A stretch of 64,000 bases of DNA from Theocolax elegans (Eukaryota > Arthropoda > Insecta > Hymenoptera > Cerocephalidae), in assembly GCA_026168455.1 (NCBI GenBank), contig CM047431.1, positions 43,961,466-44,025,465 of the forward strand. Reading direction: 5' to 3'. Positions 13,795-25,379 of this stretch are shown piece after piece. Position 1 is the first letter of the stretch, and each line of letters opens with the position of its first letter. Made by a program: the position numbers and the translations under genes. The notes under the pieces are model-generated. The model did not search any database. It was not told where the DNA came from and saw only the letters and a program-made list of their open reading frames with translations.

Positions 13795-15497
13795 AAGTTA
13801 TAAAATTGAAAATATTTTAAATAAGAAAGAAAGAAATTTTAAGTCTATGTGTTTCGTCTTGGGACCCTCCGCCAAAATTCATCAGTGGGGCGCAGACAGT
13901 CCCTGCCCCAGACACACAAGACAATATTATGGAATCAAAATAATGATAAACTTAAATTTCGGTATCGTAAGAACGAATGAACGGAGCCTATATAAGTGCA
14001 CATAAGGTGGAACATTTTTAGAAATGTTCAACAAAGTAGAATCATTTTAACCGTATACTCTTTGAGCCACATCAAATTAAAGATTTATTTGAAATTTTTT
14101 GTTAATTTTCTTGAAAATAATAATTATTACTTAATATTAGCAGTTTTCGTATAAACAATTTTTTGTTTATCACAAAATAATAAATTAATAAAACATAAAA
14201 ACTGTTAAATTAAGTAATTTGAAAAAGTAATGTAAAGTCGTAGCAATTACTTGACAGATAATTTACACAAATTTTCAAATAAAATCAAAAATTGATGAGA
14301 CGCAAGGAACATTATTATTAGCACCGAATACTAATAAATTTGTTTAAGACAATTCTATCGTGTTCAAATTTTCCAAAAAATATTTATGTCTTTACCACAA
14401 ATGTGCCACAAAAGTTTAAATCAGGTTAAAAAAAAATTTTTATATTGTCTCAACTCAACTCTTTCCTTAAAACATGATGCATCGTCGACTAAAGAAAAAT
14501 AAAGATAAATTCTATTAAATTAAAATCGCGACGATGGTTCAACCCTACTACTAGAAAAGTTAAAATGCTATTTGGCCCTTTTTATCAACATTTGATGAAA
14601 TGAACACAATGTTCTATGTGATATTCTAGCTTTATAGACGTCTCAAAACATTTAAATTATTTTTCCAGCGTATCCCAAGAATAGTTATCTTAAAACTTTC
14701 TATAAATTCAGTTCGAATTTTAAAGTATTTATTTTATTAACAATTCAGTTTTAACGTATATTTGTCGTCATTACGAAGATAATTACAATGTTATTATATT
14801 TCGTATTTTAAATATTTTTAATAGGAATTTCATGGATCAAAACTAGCTAATACATAGTTGAAAACAGAATAAAAATCATGAGCACATTTTCCGCCAATTT
14901 TTCACCCTTATTAAAACAGTCAATGTCTATCATTTGTTAAAATAGAATACGATTTCTACTAGGGAATCGAGTTTGTATAAAGTAATGCACATTTTAACCA
15001 GTACAAGTTTAGGAACAATAAGATAACAACAAATAAGTTGTAACAAAAAGTTTGACCGAGGTTATTTTGCCATTAAGGTGTATCAGTTTCCTCTTCATCA
15101 ATCATGTAAACCGTGACAATCCGTCATTAGCCGTCCGTCGTAAAAAGTAAAATACAATTAGGGCAACAATCAACTGTAATAAACCGCACAAATTACGGTG
15201 CAACTACCAGGAAATAATAGCAATCCATAAAACAATACTATTCTCGTTATCACCACGCACAATGCACTTCGAGGGCAGAAATTCTTAATTTACCGAAATC
15301 AATAACTTCAAACACGAGTGATTACACGAGTAAATAAACTACTCTTTTTCTTCACTTTTTTTTCAACGAGTGTTATTACAATAATTAGAATTGCTTTACT
15401 ATTAATATGCAATTAGTTGTATACGTAACGTGCAGTCGACTTGAAAAAAAAAACAACAGCAACAACAACGTAATTTTGCATAATCAAATTGTTTTAG

Positions 15498-15543
<46 letters not shown>

Positions 15544-16589
15544 CCTAAGTTTGCAATTACCCGATACTAAAATGTATAAATGATTCAGTGCACGTAAATT
15601 TGGGTGTATGTGATCCAACTATCCAAGTAGAAGGATAAATTGATTATATTACAGTTTGTTGCAAACGTGTAACGTTGAACACACGCATATATATACATGT
15701 ACTACTTGTTGCTAGACGATATACATTTGTACGTGGTTATATTAATATCTTAATTACAATGTAATTTTTGTCACATCCAACTAATACGTTTCCGAACGTC
15801 AAAAGTATGATATACACGTAGCTTTTAATTTATTAAATTGATAAACGGAGAGTGAAAGGAAAAATTATGTGTTTGAATACTCTCTTTTCCGGTACATAAT
15901 AATATAGGTAATAGCAATTTGCGTGGCTCACGGCGTGCAGTAAAATGTTATCGTGTATCACGCGAATCGAACTTCCCAGTGATTACATTCAATACTGATC
16001 GCAATAAAATTCGTTTTATTTACTTTAAATTGTAAAGCTTATTTATTCCTCGGATATACGAAACGTAGACAAATTTTAATTATATCTTTGTTTTCGAAAT
16101 ATCTTGTAACATCGAGAACAAAAATACTAATAGTTATTGGAAGAATTGTGAATGCTTACTAAAATTTTTATTAAATTATACGCGTGGCAGAAAATTAATA
16201 TTGATAGTTAATAAAAATGTTACTTTTATATTTTAATTTTTATAAATTTACGAGTAATATATAAAGTAATGTAAACAGTAAGATTCTCAAAAATTTTAAC
16301 GTTTAGCAGTTGTAATACTGCTATAAATATACTCTGTTTACTTTATTAGCTGCCAGTTTCACGTTTAACGAGTAATTTAATTATTTATTAATAATTAATT
16401 AATTACAAGTTTATGTGTATATTCATAATGAGTGAATAATATGTAAAATATGTCTTTCATTTTTTTCTTTCAAAATAAATAGTGCCTAATGAGGTTCAAA
16501 ACCTGGTTTTTGATTTTCAACCATCTTACCCTCATGTAGATCGCAAAAAACACAAAGAAAATAAATATTAATAGATACTAGAAGAAATT
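13795..16589. other. AT-rich non-coding DNA with an old repeat remnant
   Basis: No gene. The stretch 14290-14440 resembles 38930-39060 (both contain a tgatg-acgc-gg block and a later ctaccacaaatgtg / ctacaaatgtgacac block), suggesting an old shared repeat. Confidence 0.35.
15499..15542. repeat. (AT)n microsatellite
   Basis: An uninterrupted TA run of about 44 bp. Confidence 0.9.
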
Positions 16590-17252
16590 ATTACTTACTA
16601 GGAGAGGCCACGGCCTTTGGATTACGGATCTTAACGAAACTCCAAGATATGTTTTGTAATATAAAAGTATGAGAAAGCCAGAGTTTTAGACCGTAAAGCG
16701 TTAATTTACCCAAGTTATGGCTAACTAAAGCCCATTTAGTAAAAAAATTACTGCCACTTTGATCGCTTATAAATCGGAAACACATACAGATAGATACTCA
16801 ATCTATATTTTAGAAGAAAGCTGAGATTAAATAGATGTGAAAAAAAGAAGCTCAAATCAGATAATTTGGAGCAAACTTTTAGAGAAAACAAAAAATTGTT
16901 GAAATATTAACTAAAATTTAGTAGATCGAAATTTCATGAATTTCTTATTTTTTCTATAGCTTAGCTCCAAAATAGCCGATTTGAGCTTCTTTTTTTTAAA
17001 TCACATCTAGTTAATCTCAGCTTTCTTTTCAATTCCGGGATTGAGTATCTGTCTTTATTTGGTTTCGAGTTATAAGCGATCAAAGTGGCAGTAATTTTTT
17101 TACTAAATGGGCTTTAGTTAGCCATAACTTGAGTAAATTAACGCGTTAGGGTCTAAAAATGTAGGTTTTCTCATACTTTTATATTACAAAACATATCCTA
17201 GAGTTTGGTTAAGATCCGTGATCCAAAGGCCGTAGCCTTTCCTAGTTAGTTA
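16590..17252. mobile_element. foldback element, family F1 copy b
   Basis: The left end actaggagaggccacggcc is mirrored by the right end ggccgtagcctttcctagt, and the arms are complementary over about 290 bp each. Internal blocks are shared with the element at 13129-13794: ggatctt, then a TTTTGT-ATATAAAA-TATGA stretch, then aaagccagagtt. The two are therefore diverged members of one family. No coding capacity. Confidence 0.82.
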
Positions 17253-18992
17253 AAACGTCGTTTGTATTTTAAAAAGGAGTATTCAGGTTAAATAGAGCAA
17301 AGTAACAACAAATATTATACAAATAAACTAATAGCGTGTAGAATAAAGTTTAACGTGTACCAATCAATTTGAATGCAGCTTAAACTTTCAAAGTTACTTG
17401 AATTGTTGGATACATTTGTAGGCTAACTTAAAAGATTTATTAGGTATAAAATCATTAATGAGGAGAAAATTTCTTGTTCTCCGTGGTAGTACGACGAAAT
17501 ACAAAAATATTTTCGACACATCAGTCTGTATTATAGTCATTACCCAATCTTATATAAATATTATATATATTATATTTAAATTTCGTATCATTAAATATTT
17601 AATTAATTTAATTAACAGTTAAGAAAACTTAACGCTTAAAGAAAATTTTTGAACCTTCAAGTTAATCTTAAAGCATGTAACACCCCAAAGAATTGTAAAC
17701 TAATCCATTAAACGCAGAAATTTTTTTACTTAGCGTGATTTTCTTGCGAGTAAAGATGATTTATCCGTTTAGATTGAAGAGGAGTCGGATAATCCATGGA
17801 TAGCGTGCTACTGCCAACCTCCCAGTCGAAATACCGAAGCTTTTTCATTTCAGCACGTACATGCGAATCTATGTCCAATTTTATCGTATTAGGAATCTTA
17901 GAAAAATTTGTATTCGATTATCATCAGTATTCCGACAAAGGATTTAACTTTCAATTTTGTCTAACAATACAACGATTCTTCTTTCTTTTTGTAAAGTACA
18001 AGTAAATTTAATTGTTTTTTCACTAATGAAAATACAATACAAGTAATTCAATTTGCGAAACAACTTTCAAAATATCCGTTCATTCGTTCGGAATACTATC
18101 TAACCTCATTTTCAAAATAGTACTTTGAAACTAAACAGAGAGGACTGAGAAAGGAGTGAGAGCGAAAGCAACCCATGCAATTTCTCCTTTGTCTTTGAAA
18201 AACATTGTGCTTGACGCCTCGTTCAAACTTCAATTGTCGTCGCCACCAAAATAGTTGACTCTCAAACACAATTTTTTTCTATTTCAATATTTTTTTTAAA
18301 TTGGACAAATGGTATGCAAACAGAAAGATGTTTTTTACGTAGTATTTAGTTTCTGTGGAATCGACAACAATAATTATGTACATTTACAATTTATGTTTTA
18401 TTGCAACTTTTTTATGATATATATTTATGACATGATAATACACGTGTCATTTTTACAACTTACAGATTATGCGATACGAAGATTTAAAAAAATTTATGGA
18501 ATTTTTAGTCATTTTTTTTAAATCCGACAAAGTCCTAATTTGAAAAATGTGTGCGACACGTTTTGTAAAATCACGTCGCTATCTTACAAAGAAACTAAGA
18601 ATATATGCTCAAATTATGTAAATGTAATTAAAAGATTAACTTAAGCAAATAGTCTTGATAAATATATTTAATTTTTTCGCAGTTGATTAAATTTTATTAT
18701 AAAGTAATATCTTAATTTACACATTATAGGTAATTTAACGTCGAATAACCTTTTTTATATTTAAATTTAGAATTAATTAAACTATTGACTAGGTCAATTA
18801 CATACGGAAATCACTATTAATTCAATCAAGTCGAAAAATATAATTGAAAGGGAAAAAAGTAATTTGAAAATAAAGACATCGGTGACACCTAATCATATAT
18901 TTAATATAAGTTTATACAACTTGGGTAAATATGAGGAAATCGTTATACTTACAAAGAGTACACCGGTGTACTCGGCTTATCTTTACATGCAG
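17253..18992. other. AT-rich region upstream of the GMC gene
   Basis: This should hold the promoter and any untranslated first exon of the GMC gene, but no defined promoter element can be assigned by eye. Short frames at 17796-18005 and 18309-18521 have no recognisable content. Confidence 0.35.
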
Positions 18993-19304
18993 GTTTCTCT
19001 GTTGAAACCTACATTCACTTCGCGTCAGTCAAGAGAAGATTACGGAACAATGACTTGGTCGCCATTAAATACAACGGGAAATTGTTTTAGAAATCCGACA
19101 ATATCATCGTGCGATGCTAGTTTTATAACGTTTTTGACTTTTTTAACGCAATATTTAGGACACTCGGTCGACAACCAATTTAGTGATAACGTGCCTTCGA
19201 AACTTCACGAGGATCAGAATAATAAATACGATTTCATTGTCGTGGGTGCCGGGAGTGCCGGTTGCGTGGTAGCAAATCGTTTGAGCGAAATTAAAAAATG
19301 GAAG
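18993..19304 (+). CDS. GMC gene exon 1 (short 5' UTR plus first 85 codons)
   Basis: A possible splice acceptor (ctttacatgcag, ending 18992) precedes the ATG at 19050, so this exon may begin at 18993 with a 57-base leader after an upstream untranslated exon that I cannot locate. Coding runs 19050-19304 and ends in phase 0 at aag|gtaaga. It carries the hydrophobic N-terminus and the Rossmann FAD motif with G66, G68 and G71. The same frame is open upstream to 18864, so an extended N-terminus without splicing is the alternative. Confidence 0.8.
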
Positions 19305-22300
19305 GTAAGAGTGCAAAATATTATACTGTGCATTGAAAACCGGTGTCTTTTTTTATCAAAAAATACTGAACGTATTTATTTGTAGATTGAAGCATTAAAC
19401 AGATAATTTCATTATTTATGTGACATAATTTAGAGAAAAAATTTTCTATTATTTTAAAGTAATGCGTTTGAAGGAATAAAAGTCAATTGAACTTAAATAA
19501 ATAAAATTTATTCAATTTTATCGAGAGCTTATGTACTTCAATTATTCTACATAGGTATTCTGGTAGAAATGAGGTGCGAATGTGTAACGTGTGACTATAG
19601 GTGTCTGTAGAGAGTAACTTGGAATTATTACATTCTAACTCGATACTGAGTCACTAAATTTCGCCTGTCAACGAGTCATATTTCACTTAATCATATTTAG
19701 AGAATCTTTAGGATGAATATTTTGTAAAATGTATATATATGTAATGAAACATTTAATCAAAATAACTTTATGTATTAATATTTCGTATGTATAGGTGATA
19801 CTGCTAGAAGCAGGCGAGGAAGAGCCAGCAATTGCAAATATACCTGGATTAGCTCCCGTATTACACAAAAGTAGTATAGATTACAACTATTCAACACAAC
19901 CGGAAAAAGTAGCAGGTGCGTTTAAAAATAGAACGTACTATTATGGACGTGGAAAAGTGATGGGCGGTTGCAGTACCATCAATGGTATGACGTACGTTCG
20001 TGGAAATAAACAAGATTTTGATGATTGGGCAAATGCCGGAAACCCCGGATGGAGTTGGAACGAGGTTTTGCCATATTTCAAGAAATCGGAAGACTTCCGA
20101 GATCCCAAAGTAATTTTACCAAAAGCATTATTATAATACATACGATAATAATAAAATATCTATATATTATATATTAAACTACTTTAAAATAGATATTGAG
20201 GAAATATCCATATTACCATTCAACTGGTGGTTACTTGACTATAGAACCATTATCGGTACATGATAAGAATTCGCAAGCCATTAACGAAGCTTGGAAGGAA
20301 TTGAATTTCGAGGAAACTGATTACAACTCTGACAATCAAATTGGGACTTCGAGACTGCAAAACACAAAAATCCACGGAGCTCGACAAAGTACAAATGGCG
20401 CTTTCATTCGACCAATTCGCGGTAGAAGATCGAATCTTACCGTCAGGTAAGCTTGGTTAACACATTTTTCACGCGTTCATTTGAAAATTAATTCCCGATT
20501 ATACATACAACAAGTTATTACTCATTATATTTCGATATTACGTCGATTTTCTTAGACAGTAATATGCCTTTGTTATAATTAAGCAACGTTTCAATGGAAA
20601 AACTTCATCTTTATGAGTGGAGAAATTAACAATTTTTTATAAATCATATAAAACATTTTTTAAAATATCCTTCAAACACATTACTCACTGTCACCTCAAT
20701 CTTAAGAGATGTTGGCTCTATGGTAAATAATAAATTAACAATGTTTGTTGTTTTATTCAAGTTTAAAAATTGATAGTACGTATAATAATATAATTAATAA
20801 GTAGCATTTACCTTTCATTCGTTTAAAAATACCAATATATGCCAATAATTAATAATAGTATATAGAGAGGATAAGAATAAATGATAAAAGCGCTAAGTCA
20901 GTGTTACAGACGGATAAAAATAAACAAAGCAAATTTTTATGATACGCCAAACCAAAATCAACCGGAATTCAAATCGAGAAATTATAGGTATCAGGGAAAC
21001 GTAACGCTAAAATACAAATTCATTAAAAATTATATTTTTCTAAAAAAATACAAAGACACGTTGAATCTATTAATGTATAAAAAAACTTTCAATGATCAAA
21101 AGACATAAACTATGAAATATGTTAAAAATTTATACAATTTTCCTAGTAGAACTTTAAGAATTTAAAGATTAATCAAAAATATAAGATCAGTGTGTATATA
21201 ATATGTATGTATTCTTCAGTGTCTTATAAATCAACTCGCCATCTTATCATTTAACAACTAGGTTTAGATGTTACTTTGTAATATAGTAAATATCGTTAGG
21301 TAACAAAAATGTTAAAACTAAGTTAAAATATTTAAAAATTTTTTTCTTAATAAACTATTAAGAATGATGCTATGATCAAAATTCAAATATTAAACGTTCA
21401 ATACATTGACAAGTAGTAAGTAAAATGTTATTAATCACTAGACTTAAATACAAAATCTATAATTATTTATGTATATTCAAGTGTATTCGATTTTATAAAT
21501 AAAAGTGTAGCCTGAAGAGGATGACGAAAAATCATCGAAACATCGCCATCTAATTAAAAGTGTGATATATTCACTAAGATCGAGAAATATTCCTTTGAAA
21601 TAACTAATAAGAGTGTTGAAATAATTGCACCTATCAAAATTTGACTACATTTATATAAAGAATTGTTAATAATCAACTTTTACATATTTCCGGTTACGCG
21701 CAGTAAAATTTTTAGTGCTAATAAAAGTTACATAGCCGGTCGAGGATTAATAATTTCCATCGAAACGTCGTTTAATTAAACAGATACTATTTTATTGTCC
21801 AGCAAAATCACAAAGTTAACCTTCGTTTGTCAGATCGAATGCACGCGTTACGAAAATTATCGTGAACCCACGAACTAAAACGGCTATTGGCGTAGAGTAC
21901 GTCAACGAAAAGACAAACATCACTGAGCGAGTATACGCTAACAAAGAAGTAATCGTGTCCGCTGGAGTGATAGATTCACCAAAGTTGTTGATGCTTTCCG
22001 GTATTGGACCTGCCGACGATTTGAGAGATGCCAATATACCAGTTATACACGACCTGCCAGTCGGAATGAATCTTCAAGATCACGTGGCTATTGCACCAAT
22101 ATCAATCAAAACGACGGATAATTCAAATGAGATAAATAAAACAACTATCGAGGTACTGATCAACTGAATTAACAGGGTCAACTTTATTTCTCCCTACCTT
22201 AGTTAATCAAAAATTCAATTATTACTATAATAAAATAACAGTGTAAGAGAATACGCACTTTTATTTACAAAAGTTTGATCTATGCCAAATTTAAGAATAA

Positions 22301-23588
22301 AATTCAATTCAATTTTCAAAAAATCTTTTTGATAAGAAGTTTCTTGAAAACCCGATTGTACTTTGATTTGAAATTTGGTACAGAAGTCAATCGTTCCGAA
22401 ACAAAAGCGCGTATTCTCTTATAATGTTGTCTACTATATACTATCATATTTTACTGATTACAATTAAATTCTTTATTTATCTCGGTTGATAAGGTATGGA
22501 GGATAAATGTTAACTCCCTTAAATAACGTCAAGAGGGTGCACAGTCTTAACATTTTTAGTAAGGGATTTCTCAAAACTACAATAATATTTATGACTGAAA
22601 TTCAGTACACAGTTAGATTATCGATAAACAAAGTCATCTCTTCTCTTATTTTTTTCACACACTCCTATATCTTTGAATTAATTAATAAAAAAATTGAGTA
22701 TGGTAGCCCCCTTGACTAAAATGAATAATTAGTATAAAAAATAAATGTGAATAATTGATAAATAAATTTGTACGTGTTAGATGAACGAAATACGTAATGA
22801 CTTGGTATACTGGTTGAGCACACACGAAGGTCCTCTATCAAACTTTGGGATGGCTGATAATATAGTTTTCCTTCAAACTTCCCTCGAGAGACGTCCAGGT
22901 GTCTCGAACGTACAAGTAAACTTCTTTAATTCAATGACCGAAGAATCGGGCAACTACTATTCTCTCCTTCCTTACTACAATGGACTTACCCTTTTCGTTA
23001 TTAACGTCGCACCCAAAAGTAAAGGATATCTCAAACTTGACAAAGACGATCCCGTACAGGGTCAGCCTCTGATTTATCCAAACGTATTGAGCGATCCCCG
23101 AGACATCGACGTCCTGGTGGAAGGTGCGCAAATATCGAGTAAAATTATTCACACCCAAGCTTTCAAGGTACGGTAAAAATAAAAAGAAAATGTAAAATTG
23201 TATATTCAGTATAACAATTTGAAGGAAGAGGATCGGCAGTACCGAATAATCGTGTAATCGTTTGCAGGAGAATGGATTTACAACTCAGTGGACATCTACG
23301 CCTGAGTGTGATGGATACGAAGTGGATAGTGCACCTTACTACAAATGCCTAGCAGTGAACCAGACACTAACTGTGTCTCATGCCGTCGGCACATGCAAAA
23401 TGGGGCCAAAGGACGATCCCCATGCTGTGGTTGACGCCAAGTTACGTGTTCATGGGGTCAAGAGGTTAAGGGTCATTGATGCTTCGGTGATGCCAACCGT
23501 AACAAGAGGCAACACTAATGGACCCACCATTATGATCGCTGAGAAGGGCAGTGATATGATCAAACAAGACTGGTTACAAATATTTTAA
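19050..23588 (+). CDS. GMC oxidoreductase, glucose dehydrogenase-like (six coding exons)
   Basis: This spliced gene encodes an FAD-dependent glucose-methanol-choline (GMC) oxidoreductase; the family oxidises alcohols or sugars, and insect members include glucose dehydrogenase. Coding exons are 19050-19304, 19795-20109, 20193-20446, 21834-22152, 22781-23167 and 23268-23588, all with GT-AG introns and compatible phases, giving 616 residues, a normal family length. Visible features: a hydrophobic N-terminal stretch near residues 24-38 (possible secretion signal), the FAD motif VVGAGSAG (64-71), WKVILLEAG across the exon 1/2 junction, the first GMC signature region near 136-155, the second ([17 protein letters not shown], 317-333), the catalytic His548 in VSHAVGT, and N594 in GNTNGPTIM as its likely partner. 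The start at 19050 is chosen because MTWxPxN...SC is the usual insect GMC beginning; an in-frame ATG at 18864 would add 62 unlike residues. The substrate cannot be read from the sequence. No disabling change is visible, and no neighbouring paralogue lies in the window. Confidence 0.93.
19795..20109 (+). CDS. GMC gene exon 2
   Basis: The acceptor tatag precedes gtg ata ctg cta gaa (VILLEAG), which continues WK from exon 1 into the conserved family motif. The exon gives residues 86-190 and includes the first GMC signature region (GKVMGGCST...YVRG). Compared with the usual family pattern it has Met where Leu/Ile/Val is normal, and Cys after the Gly pair. It ends at ccc aaa|gtaatt in phase 0; the next intron is only 83 bases. 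Confidence 0.92.
20193..20446 (+). CDS. GMC gene exon 3
   Basis: It starts after aaaatag with an in-phase continuation ([21 protein letters not shown]), matching the family segment containing HxTGGYL. It supplies residues 191-274 plus two bases of Arg275 and ends at cgtcag|gtaagc. It contains the family-typical GARxSTxxAFIRPIRxRxNLTV region that precedes the FAD-domain return. Confidence 0.92.
21510..21575 (+). repeat. hairpin-bearing retroelement-tail-like motif in GMC intron 3
   Basis: cctgaaga is followed by a 5-bp hairpin (GATGA/TCATC), then cgaaac, then taattaaa. The reverse complement of unit E (54126-54195) has the same order and most of the bases. The layout CUGANGA, stem, GAAA is the order of a hammerhead ribozyme core, but I cannot find a convincing third stem and cleavage site. 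Confidence 0.5.
21737..21785 (+). repeat. second, degenerate copy of the intron 3 hairpin motif
   Basis: ccggtcgagga...ccatcgaaacgtcg aligns over 35 columns without gaps to the motif at 21511, about 70 percent identical, and is likewise followed by taattaaa. The hairpin pairing is weaker. Confidence 0.4.
21834..22152 (+). CDS. GMC gene exon 4
   Basis: The acceptor tttgtcag supplies the first base completing Arg275, followed by SNARVTKII. The exon encodes residues 276-381 including [21 protein letters not shown], the second GMC signature, and [10 protein letters not shown], another conserved family block. It ends at atc gag|gtactg in phase 0. The signature has Val where Ala is usual after the first Gly. 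Confidence 0.92.
22244..22421. mobile_element. small inverted-repeat element in GMC intron 4
   Basis: taagagaatacgcacttttat at the left mirrors gcgcgtattctctta at the right (about 23-bp arms), and the next block (tgccaaattt against the complement of aaatttggta) also pairs loosely. About 178 bp, no coding capacity, inside the intron 22153-22780. Confidence 0.6.
22781..23167 (+). CDS. GMC gene exon 5
   Basis: It starts after gtgttag with ATG AAC GAA in phase 0, an internal Met rather than an initiator. It encodes residues 382-510, the substrate-domain part: [13 protein letters not shown], an [12 protein letters not shown] segment and [13 protein letters not shown], all in the expected order for insect GMC enzymes. 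It ends at ttc aag|gtacgg. Confidence 0.92.
23268..23588 (+). CDS. GMC gene exon 6 (C-terminus and stop)
   Basis: The acceptor tttgcag leads into [14 protein letters not shown]. The exon carries the active-site part: [12 protein letters not shown] (His548), [18 protein letters not shown] and [15 protein letters not shown]. It ends with taa at 23586-23588. The last 106 residues match the expected family C-terminus with no truncation. Confidence 0.94.
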   Translation, partial: ENGFTTQWTSTPECDGYEVDSAPYYKCLAVNQTLTVSHAVGTCKMGPKDDPHAVVDAKLRVHGVKRLRVIDASVMPTVTRGNTNGPTIMIAEKGSDMIKQDWLQIF

Positions 23589-23616
23589 ACTTGTATATAT
23601 ATATATATTTATATTC

Positions 23617-23622
23617 AATAAA
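23617..23622 (+). promoter_or_regulatory. polyadenylation signal AATAAA of the GMC gene
   Basis: A canonical AATAAA lies 29 bases after the stop codon, following a TA-rich run. It implies a very short 3' UTR ending near 23640. Confidence 0.6.
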
Positions 23623-23639
23623 TTTAACATTTTAAGCGA

Positions 23640-24409
23640 ATTTTGTCGAAAGCTTTCTGTATTACGTGCGTTACGTAGCGCGAGAATATTTATTATGCAT
23701 ATATATTCGCAACAACTTCGTCTCTGCCAAACTCGCTGATTAAATGCATTGTAAGACCGACGTATATTTGTTTGCGATTGAAGTAAGTCTTGCATATTCA
23801 ATTAGCAAACATTGATGCAGTTCTATCCAAATATTATCCAAGTTTGAACGAGCAAAAACTATTATTTACCAAGCGCAACCGATTAACTTGAGTTTATTAT
23901 TTTACACACTTGAACAAAATTATAGATTTACAGTTGTTCAAATATTGTAAGTTATGTGTGTTAAATAATTAAGATATATTCGTAAACATGAGACGGAAAC
24001 AGAAAAATTCATATTCTTCAAACAGTGAAATATTTTTTTATATTCTTTATTTATAGGTTGCCGAAGTACAAAAATTCGATCGAGACACAATTATAATTTT
24101 TTAATCGTAATATATTACTTTTCAGGGCAAAAAATATTCCCTTCTTCTCTTTTTTTTCTAAAAGTTGTACTTTGCAACTAAAGATTTGTAAAAAATGAGT
24201 TATCACACGCAGATACAAATATATGAATTTAATAATTGGAGTAAGTGTATGTACAATAAGAAAATATGTGTAACATCGTTGTAAGAGTATAACTGTCCAC
24301 AATAGGGTGTACAACTCCGGTAATTGTAAGCGGGATAAAAGTCAATAAAAGGAAAAGGAATAGCTCGCCGGTAAATTAGATAACAATCCTAGTTTCACAG
24401 TTGAATAAT
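23640..24409. other. AT-rich spacer after the GMC gene
   Basis: No second gene is visible. Short frames at 23574-23801 and 24051-24314 (minus) have no recognisable content. Confidence 0.35.
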
Positions 24410-24790
24410 AATGAAAGCCTTTTCTTATCGTGGAGAGCTGGCGCAGCGCAGCAGCCGCGCGTCCTCTCTTTCTCTCTTGCTCCCGGTGTACACAGGATTA
24501 TGACCTCCCACACGTATAGAGTCAGGGTGTACCGGCGGGCGAAAAGGCGCAAGAGTGTAAGAGTCGGAGCGTTAATCTCGAGAAATATTTTCCCACCCAG
24601 TCGTGCCGGATTCTCCCTCTTCGCGTTGTATTTCATGGGACGTTTCGCAGCGAGTAACTGTAATCTAATAAGGCGACAAAGCGCAGCCTCGCAGTTTCGC
24701 GCGGGAGGAAAGAAACGAAACAGGGAGAAATAAATGCTCCCGAAGATTATCGGGTAACACCCGGGCTCGCTAGAGGGAAAGGAAACAATT
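24410..24790. other. CpG-dense block
   Basis: A GC-rich block with long open frames on both strands and no domain. The composition resembles the other CpG-dense blocks of the window. Confidence 0.3.
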
Positions 24791-25379
24791 AGAGAGGGCG
24801 GGTTACGGGCAACGCGGGATAAAAAAAAATTTATAAAACAAAGTTACAAAGCGCGTTTTCGCAATTGCTCGGCGATATTTTTTCCAAAATTTATATCGTC
24901 CCGCGTTGCGATTTACGGGACTCGCGAAACAATGGAATTATGGAGGATAATCTAATGCTAATTTTCAAAGTGCTCTCTCTTTTATCTCGTATTAACCGGC
25001 GTAATTTTCAGGCTGCCGAGTAAAATGTATATGCAAAGATAGTCGTGTTATTGAGAAAAGTAAAATTACATTGCCGGAGCAAGAAAAAGACAAGATGCGT
25101 ATACAAGAGGATTTATATTGTAAATACAGCTGGTTATATAGTTGGAAAATATGAAACATTGTTCATACACAACATATAGGTATAAATAACGTCGCGCAGC
25201 CTGCATTAACAATGATTAGGGCTAGAAAAAGGTGGTGGTATCTTGGTTAATGCAAAAACGAAAAATTAGAAAAAGTTTGAGAGGAATCGGATGGTAAGAA
25301 AAAGATGGGATACGACGCGACAAAGGATCAAGAAATATAAGAGAGACATAAGTCGAAAGAAAGAAGCGGATAGAAAGGC
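24791..25379. other. mixed-composition spacer
   Basis: I see no gene. 25270-25420 is purine-rich on the + strand. Confidence 0.3.

Noticed and set aside
12951..14005. Frames sharing IRTWDTLLVS at 12951-13157 (minus) and 13697-14005 (+)
   Set aside because: The shared peptide is the translation of the two inverted ends of the foldback element, not a duplicated gene.
20881..21108. 75-codon frame inside GMC intron 3
   Set aside because: It lies in an intron supported by exact phase-matched splice sites, is Lys/Tyr/Asn-rich by AT composition and has no recognisable content.
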